A stretch of DNA of 57,842 bases from Pseudonocardia sp. CNS-139 (GTDB lineage: Bacteria > Actinomycetota > Actinomycetes > Mycobacteriales > Pseudonocardiaceae), in the NCBI GenBank assembly GCA_001942415.1, contig MKJX01000185.1, positions 1-57,842 on the forward strand, in the 5' to 3' direction. This document shows, one piece after another, positions 9,325-18,661 of this stretch. Below the pieces are notes generated by a model that was not told where the DNA came from, made no database searches, and was given only the letters and a program-made list of their open reading frames with translations. Within the stretch, counting starts at the first letter, position 1. Every line of letters starts with the position of its first letter. The translations under genes and the position numbers were made by a program.

Positions 9325-10242
9325 TTATGGCTCAGGTCCGGCGTCCGGGCCCGGCGCTCCGGACCCGTCCGGGTGGCCCGCGAGCACGACCGGGCGCCAC
9401 ACCTGCCAGGTCTGCTCGTCGCCCGGCCGGGGCGGCGTGACGCGCCCGCGCATGACGCGTTCCTCCTGGTGGAGCAGCACGGCGGCGGCGTCGCGGGCAC
9501 CGCGGGCGAGCTGGCCGGCCGCGGCGGCGGCGCCGGCCGCGAGGCGGCCGCCCGTGCGGCCGTGGCGGAGCAGGTAGGCCGCGGTGGCGGCGCGGGCGGC
9601 GAGGCTGCGGCGGAGCTTGATCCGGTCCTCCCGGTAGGCGAGCAGGACGTCGGGGACGTTCGCGTACGTGCTGGTGGCGTGGGCACGCAGCAGCAGTTCC
9701 TGATCCTCGCACGCGGTGGCGGCCGGGTCGTACGGGTTGCGCAGGAACCACTCGCGCCGCCCGACCCAGGTGGGGTGCGAGACGGGGATGCCGCCGAGCA
9801 CGTCGGCGGTGATCGCCGGGTGGTCCGGCGGGGCGGTGCGGAAGCCGCGCAGCTCGCCGGTGGACGCGAAGACCATCTCCCCGGCCCCGAGCAGGTCGAC
9901 GTCCGGGTGCGCGCGCAGGTACCCGACCTGCACCTCCAGCCGCTGCGGAAAGGAGATGTCGTCCCCGTCCATGCGCGCGACGAGCTCGCCGCGGGCCAGC
10001 CGCACGGCCTCGTTGAGCCGCGCGGAGATGCCCCGGCTCGCGCCGTCGACGTGCGTACGGACGCGGGCGTCAGCCGCACTCCACCTGGTGAGGATCTCCG
10101 GCGTCGCGTCGGTGGAGCCGTCGTCGACCACGACGAGCTCCCAGTCCGGGAACGTCTGCTCGGCGATCGAGCGGATCGCGAGGTCGACCGTGGCGGCGAC
10201 GTTCCGGACCGGCATCGCCACGCTCACCGCGGGAGCGGTCAC
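9325..10242 (-). CDS. Family 2 glycosyltransferase
   Basis: 305 aa, intact, starting at a GTG that overlaps the upstream stop (GTGA). VSVAMPVRNVAATVDLAIRS opens a GT-A fold, with the nucleotide-binding VVVDDGSTDATPEI and the metal-binding MDGDDISFPQRLE. CEDQELLLRA holds the acidic ED pair expected for the catalytic base. Residues after about 220 are Ala/Arg-rich and basic. It adds one sugar, from a UDP- or GDP-sugar, to the lipid-linked repeat unit on the cytoplasmic face. It is the fourth gene of an overlapping flippase, polymerase, GT4, GT2 series. Confidence 0.93.
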   Translation of the reverse strand: MTAPAVSVAMPVRNVAATVDLAIRSIAEQTFPDWELVVVDDGSTDATPEILTRWSAADARVRTHVDGASRGISARLNEAVRLARGELVARMDGDDISFPQRLEVQVGYLRAHPDVDLLGAGEMVFASTGELRGFRTAPPDHPAITADVLGGIPVSHPTWVGRREWFLRNPYDPAATACEDQELLLRAHATSTYANVPDVLLAYREDRIKLRRSLAARAATAAYLLRHGRTGGRLAAGAAAAAGQLARGARDAAAVLLHQEERVMRGRVTPPRPGDEQTWQVWRPVVLAGHPDGSGAPGPDAGPEP

Positions 10243-11294
10243 GGCGCCAGTGCCTTCGACGTCGCCGCCCGCTCGGCCCGCAGGCCGATCTCGACCGGGC
10301 GACCCTCGACGAGGGCGGAGTAGAGCCGGATGTGCCGGTCGATCATCGTGTCGACGTCGTACTCGGGGTGCAGGTCCCGCTCGCGGGCGGCCGCGGCGGC
10401 CTGGTAGCGCGCGTAGTCGCCGGTGACGTCGAGGATCGCGCCGGCCAGGTCGCCGACGTCGCCGGGGCACACGAGCAGCCCGGCCTGCTGCACCTGCTCG
10501 GGCGTGCCGGCGTCGGCCGTGGCGACCACCGGCTTGTGGGCCAGCAGCGACTCCGTGATCACGCTCGGCAGCGACTCCGCCTCGGCGAGGCTCGGCAGAA
10601 CGACGACGTCGGCGTTCGCGTACTCCGCGGCCATGCCGGCCGCGTCCCGGGAGCCGACGAACTCGACCCGGTCGCCCACCGCCAGCGCCGCCGCGAGCCG
10701 CTGCAGCTCCGCGAGCTGCCACGGGTTGTGGAACACCAGCCGCAGCGTCACGTCGCGCCGGTCCCGGATCCGGGCGACGGCCTTGATCAGCAGGTCCACG
10801 CCCTTGCGTGGGATGAGCTGGCCGGCGAAGAGCAGCCGCCACGGGCCGGTGTCGGTCACGTCGCGCACGCGCACGCCGGCCGGCGCCGCGATGCCGTTGC
10901 GGATCACCACGACCGGCCCGCGCACCTCCCGGCGCAGCCGCGTGGCCTCCTGGTGGGAGAGCGCGACGAACGCGTCGGCCGTCGCGTTGACCAGCCGCAG
11001 CGCGGCGGCGCGGCGCAGCGGCAGCGTGAGCTCCTCGTTGTGCCGCGTGAAGACGAGGTGCGGGGCGCGGCGCGCGGCCCGCATCCCGGCCAGCACCGGC
11101 ACCGCCTTGGCCAGGTGGTGCACGTGCACGAGGTCGACGCCGGCCAGGTCGTAGCGCCAGGCGTGCGGGGCCGGCACCACGTCCACGCCGCGCGCGGCCA
11201 GGCCGTCGACCAGCGTCATCTCCGGGGTGGGGTTGATGCTGCGGCGGTACGCGTCGTCCCGGCCGAACACCCCGCCGACGACCATGACTCTCAC
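10239..11294 (-). CDS. Family 4 glycosyltransferase
   Basis: 351 aa from a GTG with GGAGG 9 nt upstream. Starts VRVMVVGGVFGRDDAYRRSI with a GT-B N-terminal fold. The acceptor lobe includes VHVHHLAKAVPVLAGM. The donor lobe has WRLLFAGQLIPRKGVDLLIKA and the retaining-GT4 EX7E block AEAESLPSVITESLLAHKPV. It overlaps both neighbours by 4 nt. The INPTPEM insert near the N-terminus is unusual but occurs in actinobacterial exopolysaccharide GT4s. It acts in the cytoplasm on lipid-linked glycan; donor sugar unknown. Confidence 0.93.
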   Translation of the reverse strand: MRVMVVGGVFGRDDAYRRSINPTPEMTLVDGLAARGVDVVPAPHAWRYDLAGVDLVHVHHLAKAVPVLAGMRAARRAPHLVFTRHNEELTLPLRRAAALRLVNATADAFVALSHQEATRLRREVRGPVVVIRNGIAAPAGVRVRDVTDTGPWRLLFAGQLIPRKGVDLLIKAVARIRDRRDVTLRLVFHNPWQLAELQRLAAALAVGDRVEFVGSRDAAGMAAEYANADVVVLPSLAEAESLPSVITESLLAHKPVVATADAGTPEQVQQAGLLVCPGDVGDLAGAILDVTGDYARYQAAAAARERDLHPEYDVDTMIDRHIRLYSALVEGRPVEIGLRAERAATSKALAP

Positions 11295-12734
11295 CGTTGG
11301 ACCTCCGGGACACGTGGGTGGGGGAACAGCCGGGCCGCGAGCACGAGGGCCAGCACGGGCCAGCCGAAGTAGACCGCGATCTGCGACACGACCGAGATCG
11401 AGTTGATGGTGAGCAGGGCGAGCCAGATCCCGCAGTAGGCCCAGCAGTAGGACGCCAGCGGGTCGCGGGTGCCGGAGAGCAGGTCGTCGAACCGGCGGAC
11501 GCCGAGCCCGAGCAGCAGGTACCCGAGGGCCACCGCGGGCGCGCCGAAGTTCCAGTACAGCTCCGCGCCGAAGCCGATGACCTGGTCGTCCACGCCGGGC
11601 CGGCCGTAGATCAGCTTGTTGTACTCGACGGGCCCGCTGTCGGCGCGGTACGGCTCCCCCAGCACCGGCACGGGCAGCAGCGCCGAGCCGACCAGCGTCT
11701 CGCCGCCCCGGTAGCCGGACAGCTCCACCTCCTGCACGACCGTGCCCCAGAACTGCGGGCCGTTCGCGTAGAGCTGGAGGCTGTCGAGGAAGCCGGAGTC
11801 CTGGCCGGTGATACCGGCGTCGGTCGCGCTGATCCGGCCGCCCTGGGTGGCCATGTAGACCGAGCGGTACTCGCCGAACTGGTACGCGAGCCCCACCAGC
11901 AGCAGCGCCGCGACCACCACGTGCGCCATCTTGAGCCGGCGGACGGTGCAGCTGTAGGCCGTGAGGAGGGCGAGCACCGGCACGGCGACCGACGCGCGGT
12001 TGTAGTCGTTGGTGGCCGACGCGAGCACCGCGAGCACGCCGAGCGCGACGTCGCCGAGGGTGAGCGTGCGCGGCTCGCGGCGGGCGATCCGCACGGCCAA
12101 CACGATCAGGATCGCGAACGGCAGGAACGGCCGGAAGAACGACGCCGCGGCGTCGCCGAGCGTGGACGGGCCCTCCGTGAGGAAGACGTCGCCCTGCCCG
12201 CTGAAGTAGGCGATGAGGTCGCCGGGCGTCGGGAACGCCAGTACCAGCCCGAACAGCCCGACCGCCAGGAAGAGCCCCGCGTACCAGGCCATCCGCGACG
12301 GCGACCCGATCAGCCGGGACGGCCGCGGCACCGGCGCCGGGATCGCGTACCCCGCGGCGTACCCGGCGTAGGCGAGGGCCTGCAGCATCATCGCGACGTT
12401 GATCGCGTGGTCCTCGGGCACGACGAGCAGGTCGCCGTCGGACGGGCCGCCCGTCGCGAGCAGCACCGGCAGCACGAGCAGCTGCACGGTGAACAGCAGC
12501 ATCGCGATGTTGCCCGGACCGAACGCGCGCGTGCCGTTCCAGCGGGCCCGCGGCACCGCGAACTGCACGGCGACGAACACCGCGAACGACACCAGCGCCG
12601 CCGGGAAGCGGGGCGCGTCGCCGCCGGTTCTGCGCCGACCACGTCCAGGCGCCGAAGGCCGCGGCGCCCAGGAAGAGGGCGGGCCAGGCCGGGATGGTGG
12701 TGGGGCGCTCCGGCGCCGCGAGCGCGGTGCTCAC
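11291..12734 (-). CDS. O-antigen polymerase/ligase-like membrane protein (frameshifted)
   Basis: Starts VSTALAAPERPTTIPAWPAL at a GTG overlapping the flippase stop; the frame breaks near 12625. The remainder reads SFAVFVAVQFAVPRARW with about ten hydrophobic helices and a large loop between helices, YRSVYMATQGGRISATDAGI to YNKLIYGRPG. Ends in a short basic tail (HPRVPEVQR). About 480 aa. Topology, a long loop and position between flippase and glycosyltransferases point to a Wzy-type polymerase that joins repeat units on the outer face of the membrane. Sequence identity between Wzy proteins is low, so this call rests mostly on architecture. Confidence 0.75.
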
Positions 12735-14071
12735 GGGGCCGGCTCCGCGCGGCGGCGCCCGAGCGCGATCGGGAGCAGCACCAGGCACGTCGCGACGTAC
12801 GCGGCGAGGTAGGAGAACGCGAGCCCGACCCCGCCCATCCGCGGCACCAGCAGCAGCGCGCAGACCAGCAGCGTGACGGCGAGCGCGACGTCGCTCACCA
12901 CCCACAGCGCGAGCCGGCCCTCCGCGACGGCCCGCTGGCTGAGCACGTTGTTGAGCGCGGTCGGCACCACCGCGACCGCCAGCACGGTGAGGATGCCCGC
13001 GCCGGCCAGGTACTCGGCGCCCTGCAGGCCCATGAGCAGGCTCGCCCCGACCACCAGCACCAGGCACGCGAGCGTCGAGAAGACCAGGGTCAGCCCGCCG
13101 TAGCGCAGGAAGAGCGCGCGGGCGTCGTCGGTGCGGCCGGTGGCGCGCAGCCGCCCGAGCATCGGCAGCAGCACCGAGCCCATCGTCGCGGGCACGAAGA
13201 GCGCGATCGCGTGCCAGCGCAGCGCCACCGCGAACAAGCCCACGGCGGCGAGCCCGTCGGGGTGGTGGGCGAGCGTGAGCTGCCCGACCCACATCGCGGG
13301 CTGCAGCGCGACGCTCGCCAGCATCGCCGGCAGCGACACCGCGAGCAGCGCCCGCGCGACCGTCCGGACGTTCTCGCGCGGGAGCCGCACGCGCCGCACC
13401 CGCGGGTCGCGGGCCCGGTTCAGCAGCCACCAGCCGACGCAGCAGGTCAGGATCTCGCCCGCGGCCAGCGCGAGCAGCGTCTCGAACGTCCCGGGCGCCA
13501 CGGCCAGCGCGATGCCGACGGCGACCGCGGCGCCGATGCCGTGCTGCGCGCGCAGCACGCCGACGGAGCGGAAGCGCTCGCGGGCGGCCAGCAGCCCGGC
13601 CAGCACCTCGATGAACGGCGTGGTCAGCACGAGCGGCGCGGCCGCCGCGACGGCGAGCGCCAACCCCGCGTCACCCAGCGCGAGCGACGCGACGAGGCCG
13701 CTGCCCGCGTAGAAGCAGACGGCCACCAGCACGCCGACGGCCACGGCCAGCACGGCGGTGACGTCGATGAGCCGCTCGCGGCGGGCCACGTCGCGGTCAC
13801 CGGCCTCGGCCACGAGCTTCTGCGCCGCGACGGGCAGCCCGAGCGCGCTCACCGACGCCACGACCAGCACCGTCGAGATCGCGATCGAGACGCCGCCGAA
13901 GTCCGTCGAGCCGAGCGTCGCGGCGGCGACGAGCAGCACGGCGGTGTTGGCCAGCCGCCCCACGACCGTGCCGACGAGCGCCCACGCGCCGCCGCGCAGC
14001 GCCGCGCCGAGCACGCCGCCGCCACCGGCCTGGGTGGACTCGGTGCTGGTGTCGGTGGTGGTCCCGCTCAC
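12731..14071 (-). CDS. Wzx-type oligosaccharide flippase
   Basis: 446 aa, intact, GTG start overlapping the upstream GT4 stop. About twelve to fourteen membrane segments with the MATE/Wzx start ALRGGAWALVGTVVGRLANTAVL, internal RFRSVGVLRAQHGIGAA and repeated six-helix halves. A short Thr/Ser-rich cytoplasmic head (residues 1-20) precedes the first helix. Such proteins move undecaprenyl-diphosphate-linked repeat units across the membrane. The pairing with a Wzy-like gene immediately downstream and a Wzz/BY-kinase nearby makes a Wzx/Wzy-dependent pathway the simplest reading. Confidence 0.9.
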   Translation of the reverse strand: MSGTTTDTSTESTQAGGGGVLGAALRGGAWALVGTVVGRLANTAVLLVAAATLGSTDFGGVSIAISTVLVVASVSALGLPVAAQKLVAEAGDRDVARRERLIDVTAVLAVAVGVLVAVCFYAGSGLVASLALGDAGLALAVAAAAPLVLTTPFIEVLAGLLAARERFRSVGVLRAQHGIGAAVAVGIALAVAPGTFETLLALAAGEILTCCVGWWLLNRARDPRVRRVRLPRENVRTVARALLAVSLPAMLASVALQPAMWVGQLTLAHHPDGLAAVGLFAVALRWHAIALFVPATMGSVLLPMLGRLRATGRTDDARALFLRYGGLTLVFSTLACLVLVVGASLLMGLQGAEYLAGAGILTVLAVAVVPTALNNVLSQRAVAEGRLALWVVSDVALAVTLLVCALLLVPRMGGVGLAFSYLAAYVATCLVLLPIALGRRRAEPAP

Positions 14072-15214
14072 CTTCTCGCCAGCTCGCGGTAGAGCGCGTC
14101 GGCCTGCTCGGCCACGGCGGGCCAGGCGTAACGCGCGGCAGCGCCCGGGGCCGCGTCGGCCAGGGCGCAGCGCAGCGCCTCGTCGGCGCACAGCTCGGCC
14201 AGCGCGCCCGCGAGCCCGTCGACGTCGCCCGGCGGGACGAGCCGGCCGGCGCCGGTGGGCACCACCTCGGGCAGCCCGCCGAGGTCGGAGCAGACCACCG
14301 GGGTGCCGGCGGCGAGCGCCTCGACGGCGGCCATGCCGAACATCTCGTCCTCGCGGGTGGGCAGCACGGCCACGTCGAACGTGCGGTAGACGTCGGCCAG
14401 CTCGTCCTCGGGCACCGCGCCCAGCCAGCGCCCGCCGGCGTCGTGGATCGCGTCCGTGACCGGGTTGCGCCCGCTGCTGCCGAACCAGTTGGCCGGGCCC
14501 GCGACCAGCAGCGCAGCGTCCGGCTGGGCGGCCTTGACCCGGCGGAACGCCGCGACCAGGGCGTCCGTGCCCTTCTGCTCGCAGACCCGCCCGACGAACC
14601 CGACCACCACGGCGCCGTCGAGGCCGTAGCGGCGCGGGCGGCCTTGCGGCGGATCGGGTCGGGGGCGAACTGGGTGGTGTTGACGCCGTTGGGCAGCACC
14701 CGGAAGAACGGCTCCGGCAGCCGCCACCAGCGCCGCGCCTCGGCCGCGTTGAACTCCGAGACCGGCAGCAGCGCGTCGAACGCCGTGAGCGCGCGCCGGT
14801 AGGCCGCCTTGACCGCGGGGTTGTCGGTGCCGCGGTAGCGGAAGTAGTCGAAGGACAGCACCTTCACCCCGGGCACCCCGGCGAGCGCGACGGCCGCCGC
14901 CGGGCTGTTGTGCACGTGCACGACGTCGGGGCGGAACGCGCGCAGCGCCCGGCGGGCCCGCGCGGCCAGCTCGACGTCCGCGAGCGGGCGGCGCGTGCGG
15001 CAGCGGACGTCGTGCACCGGGACGGCGGGCTCGGTGGCCGTGGTGCGGCCGCCGGCGGGGCGTCGGGTCCGGCGAGCGAGACCACGAGGACGTCGTCGCC
15101 GCGGGCCTGCTGGGCGCTCGCGAGCTCGGCCATCCGGCGTTCCACCGCGCCGCCGAACGCGAAGCCGACGGGCAGCGCGGCCGGGCCGACGTGCGCGATC
15201 CTGCTCGGTGGCAT
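14068..15214 (-). CDS. Family 4 glycosyltransferase (two frameshifts)
   Basis: The ATG follows GAGGAGG by 6 nt. Start MPPSRIAHVGPAALPVGFAF and GGAVERRMAELASAQQARGD form the acceptor lobe. Breaks near 15060 and 14637 divide the gene into three frames. The middle piece holds FRPDVVHVHNSPAAAVALAG and RVLPNGVNTTQFAPDP; the last holds VVVGFVGRVCEQKGTDALVA and the EX7E block EDEMFGMAAVEALAAGTPV. Composite length is about 382 aa, normal for GT4. It is the first gene of the flippase-polymerase run and ends in a 4-nt overlap with it. Confidence 0.88.
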
Positions 15215-15270
15215 CCGGTCCCTCCTCGCGGTCGGCGCCGGGTGACTACTCGGCATCCGATCTTGCTCCG

Positions 15271-16455
15271 TTACCTGGTCGCGAGCGCAGGCGACGAGGC
15301 CAGCAGGTCGCGGTAGCAGCCCTCGACGCGCTCCCAGACGAGCGCCTCGGCGAAGTGCTCCGCGACGAACGCGCGGCCGGCGGCCCCCATCCGGGCGCGC
15401 AGGTCCGGGTCGGCGCGCAGCGTCCGGAGGGCCTCGGCGAGCCCGTCGGCGTCGTCCACGTCGACGAGCAGCCCGGTGACGTCCTCGACGACCGCGTCGG
15501 GGCAGCCGGTCGCCCGGGTCGTCACCACGGGCACGCCGGTCGCCGCGGCCTCCAGCGCGACGTTCGGCAGCCCCTCGCGGCGGCTCGGCAGCACGAACAC
15601 GTCCATCGCCGGGTAGTAGCGGGCCGGGTCGACCACACCCGTCAGCACGATGCGGGGGTCCGCGCGCACCCGGGCGAGCACGTCGGGCGGCAGCGGGTCG
15701 GCGTCGTCGACGTCGCCGACGAGCAGCAGCCGGGTCGGCGCCTCGGCCGCGACCTCGGTGAACGCGTCGAGCAGCGCGCCGACGCCCTTGTCGGCCACGA
15801 GCCGCCCGACGAACCCGACCACCAGCTCCCCCGGCGGGAACCCCAGGTCGCGGCGCACGCCGTCGGCCTCGCCGGGGCCGGGCGGGCGGAACCGCTCCAG
15901 GTCCACGCCGTTCGTGGAGCCGCGGCCCAGCACGCGCGAGCGGGCGGGGGTCGTCAGGCCGAGCCCGATCGCCCGGTCGCGCAGGCTGCCGCTCGCGCAG
16001 AGCACCGTCGTGGCCGCCATCGCGGTGACGCGCTCGGCCAGCCAGAGGACGCGGAAGCGCAGCGAGCCCCGCCGCTCCCCCTCCAGCCGCAGCCCCCACA
16101 GGGAGTAGACGCGCACGGGCACCCGCGCGAGCACCCCCGCGACGCCGAAGACGAGCGCGGCCTTGGGCGTACTCGCGTTGACGACGGCGGGCCGCACCGA
16201 CCGCAGGATCCGCACCGCCGCGACGATCGCCCGCAGGTCGGCGAGCGAGAGCAGGCCGCGGGTCATCGGCACCGGGAAGAGGCGGACGCCCTGGTCGGCG
16301 GCGAACGCGGGCAGCCGCTCGTCCGGGGAGCTGACCAGCGCGACGTCCCAGCCGTGCTCGCGCAGGGTGGCGAGCTGGCCGCGCAGGAGCACGATCGCCG
16401 ACGTCGCCACCGTCACCGCGTAGAGCACGGTCCTGCCGTTCCCGCCGTCACCCAC
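15271..16455 (-). CDS. Family 4 glycosyltransferase, capsular type
   Basis: About 394 aa. The best start is the GTG at 16455 (VGDGGNGRTVLYAVTVATSAIVLLRGQLATL). TVATSAIVLLRGQL is the signature start of WcaA/EpsD-like GT4s that add the second sugar to the lipid-linked primer. KGVGALLDAFTEVAAEAPTR, NGVDLERFRPP and the EX7E region SRREGLPNVALEAAATGVPV are all present. It stands 56 nt upstream of the next GT4 and is divergent from the Wzz/BY-kinase gene, so the roughly 150-bp gap between 16455 and 16604 probably drives both arms of the cluster. Confidence 0.92.
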   Translation of the reverse strand: MGDGGNGRTVLYAVTVATSAIVLLRGQLATLREHGWDVALVSSPDERLPAFAADQGVRLFPVPMTRGLLSLADLRAIVAAVRILRSVRPAVVNASTPKAALVFGVAGVLARVPVRVYSLWGLRLEGERRGSLRFRVLWLAERVTAMAATTVLCASGSLRDRAIGLGLTTPARSRVLGRGSTNGVDLERFRPPGPGEADGVRRDLGFPPGELVVGFVGRLVADKGVGALLDAFTEVAAEAPTRLLLVGDVDDADPLPPDVLARVRADPRIVLTGVVDPARYYPAMDVFVLPSRREGLPNVALEAAATGVPVVTTRATGCPDAVVEDVTGLLVDVDDADGLAEALRTLRADPDLRARMGAAGRAFVAEHFAEALVWERVEGCYRDLLASSPALATR

Positions 16456-16603
16456 GCCGCAGCCGTCGCCCCGGATGGCCGCACCGTTAACAGGCCCGTC
16501 ACGCGGCTGGGCCGTCCGGGTGATGGGCAGGACGGTGCGTAAGAAGCCGGCGACCGGCGCGAGACTCCAGACGAAGTTGCACTTCCTGCCGGTTGGGGGA
16601 CGC

Positions 16604-17944
16604 TTGACTCTGCGCGAGTACCTGCAGCTGCTGCGCCGCGGCCGATGGTGGATCAGCGGCGGGCTCGTCCTCGGCGTCCTCGCGGGCATCGCGATCACGT
16701 GGAACACCGCCCCGACCTACACCGCGACGACCACGCTCTACCTGGCCGCGATCGAGGGCGGCGGCGAGCCCGGGCAGGCCTACCAGGGCAGCCTCCTCGC
16801 CGAGCAGAAGGCGGCGTCCTACGCGGAGCTGCTGAGCAGCGCGCGCATGCACGACGACGTGAGCAACTCGATCGGCGAGCAGGTGCCGCCCGGGTCGATC
16901 ACCGCGCTCGCGTCCGCGGGCAGCCCGGTGCTGACCATCGAGGCCCGCGCGAGCTCCCCGGAGCTGGCCGTCCGGATCGCCGAGGCGACCGCCGAGGACG
17001 GCGCCAACCTCGTCTCCGACCTCGAACGGCCGCTCGACCCGCTGCTGTCCACCGTGCTGACGCTGCGGCTGGTGCGCCCCGCGGAGCTGCCGACCGCGCC
17101 CACCTCACCCGACGCCGCCAACAACGTCGCGCTCGGGGCCGTGCTCGGCGCGCTCGCCGGGCTGGCCGTCGCGCTGGTCCGGCGCAGCCTCGACCGCAGC
17201 ATCCGCTCGCGCGAGGCACTGGAGGCCGTCACCGGACGGCCGGCGCTGGCCGCGGTGCCGCAGGTCCGGCGGACCCGCCGCGCGCGGGCCCCGATGATGT
17301 CGGCCGATCCCGACGGGGCGTTCGCGGAGTCGTTCCGGCGGCTGCGCTCGAACCTCGCGTTCCGCATCGGCGACGACTACCGCAGCGTCCTCGTGACGAG
17401 CCCGGCCACCGGCGAGGGCAAGTCCACGGTCGCGTGCAACCTGGCGACGGCCCTCGGGCTGGAGGGCCGGCGCGTGCTGCTCGTCGACGCCGACCTGCGC
17501 GGCTCCGGCGCCGGCGCCTGCCTCGGCATCCGCTCCGACCACGGCCTCGCCGCGGTGCTCACCCAGCGCCGGACGCCGAGCAGGTCATCGAGCGCTGGCT
17601 GGACGGGCTCTTCGACTTCCTCCCGAGCGGGCCGCAGCCGCCGCACCCGAGCGAGCTGCTCGGCTCGGACGCCATGCGCAAGCTGCTCGTCGACATCGAG
17701 CACCGCTACGACGTGGTCGTGATCGACGGGCCGGGGCTGCTGCCCGTCGTCGACGCGGCCGTGCTCAGCACGCGCTGCCAGGCCACCGTGCTCGTCACGC
17801 GGTACGGGCAGACCACGGAACCGCAGGTCCGCGACGCGCTCGCGATCCTGGACGAGGCGGGCGCCACGCTCGCCGGCAGCGTCCTGGTGCGCACACCCGC
17901 ACCCCGCCGCCGACCCCACCCCCGAACGCATTGTGGAGCCATAA
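16604..17944 (+). CDS. Wzz chain-length / BY-kinase fusion (frameshifted)
   Basis: The likely start is TTG at 16604 behind GGGGGACG (LTLREYLQLLRRGRWWISGG), although the frame is open back to 16475. Residues 1-35 give the first membrane helix, followed by a Wzz extracytoplasmic domain and a second helix (NNVALGAVLGALAGLAVALV). The cytoplasmic kinase has Walker A SPATGEGKSTVACNLA, Walker A' VLLVDADLRGSG and Walker B YDVVVIDGPGLLPVVDAA. The frame slips near 17570 and probably again near 17900, where another frame ends PPTPTPERIVEP at 17944. No tyrosine cluster is visible at the C-terminus, unlike classical BY-kinases. It should set polysaccharide chain length with the polymerase. Confidence 0.85.
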
Positions 17945-17989
17945 CGCAGTTTTTCGAGGCTCCCCGGTGCATTCTGGCTCCAGAATGCG
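17927..17989. repeat. Dispersed palindromic element, family 2, copy A
   Basis: Arms CGCATTGTGGAGCC (17927-17940) and GGCTCCAGAATGCG (17976-17989) pair with one mismatch. Inside the right half a tight hairpin CATTCTG/CAGAATG (17970-17987) can form. It covers the stop of the Wzz/BY-kinase gene and lies just before the convergent YdcF gene, so it may act as a terminator. The left half matches 17 of 21 bases of the element at 48667 (GCATNNTGGNNCCATAACGCA), and both end AATGCGGTCA, so this is a repeat family rather than a chance hairpin. Confidence 0.65.
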
Positions 17990-18006
17990 GTCAGGGGGGT
18001 GCGCTT

Positions 18007-18660
18007 TCAGGGGAGGCGGGACGTGTGGCCTCTGCTGATCAGCAGCTCTGTTGCGGTTCGTACTTCCTCCGGCATCGGTTGGGGGATGGCGAAGCCGCGG
18101 GCCGCGTAGGTCTCGATGCGGACGGTGTCGCCGACCAGCATCGCCAGCACGCGGGCGGCGTCCCCGATCGCGGCGACGTGCTCCCGCAGCGAGACCCGCG
18201 CCGCCGCGCACACCGGCTCGACCTCGGGCCACTGGCGGCGACACGTCGCGTACGCCCGCCGCTGCTGGTACGGGCGGCTGACCAGCGTGACCGTCCGGAC
18301 GGCGACTCCGCGGGCCGCCAGCAGGTCCCGGGTGCGGGTGATGTTCTCCCCGGTGTTCGCCGCCCGGTCCTCGACGAGGACCGCCGCGTCCGGCACGCCC
18401 AGCTCCAGCGCCCGTTCCCGGAAGTGCACGGCCTCGCCGCGCGGGAAGCGGTCGCGGGTGGTGGGGGCGTTCGCCCCGGTGAACACGACCAGCGGGAACC
18501 GGCCGCGGTCGTGGAGCCCCGCGACGACATCGGCGACGGACGGGTCGTGCCCGCCGAGCCCGATCCCGACATCCGTCGTGGTCTCGGGGTGCCGGAGATC
18601 GTGGTAGCGCCACAGCACCTCGGCCGCGCGAGCGACAGCGGGGTCGTCGAGCGGGTGCAT
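18007..18660 (-). CDS. YdcF/SanA-like DUF218 protein
   Basis: 217 aa from ATG, starting 1 nt after the stop of the GAF-domain gene, so the two form an operon. TTDVGIGLGGHDPSVADVV and PLVVFTGANAPTTRDRFPRG match the DUF218 core. EDRAANTGENITRTRDLL contains the conserved ENT/ExxxxN block, and VSRPYQQRRAYATCRRQWPE follows. The family (YdcF, SanA, ElyC) binds adenosyl-type ligands or acts in envelope-precursor metabolism; its reaction is unsettled. No membrane helix here, so this member is probably cytoplasmic. Confidence 0.82.
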   Translation of the reverse strand: MHPLDDPAVARAAEVLWRYHDLRHPETTTDVGIGLGGHDPSVADVVAGLHDRGRFPLVVFTGANAPTTRDRFPRGEAVHFRERALELGVPDAAVLVEDRAANTGENITRTRDLLAARGVAVRTVTLVSRPYQQRRAYATCRRQWPEVEPVCAAARVSLREHVAAIGDAARVLAMLVGDTVRIETYAARGFAIPQPMPEEVRTATELLISRGHTSRLP

Positions 18661-18661
18661 C

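Noticed and set aside
11297..14092. A 931-codon open frame on the plus strand
   Set aside because: Antisense to the polymerase and flippase genes; composed almost only of Arg, Gln, Glu, His and Pro, as expected from GC-rich antisense reading.
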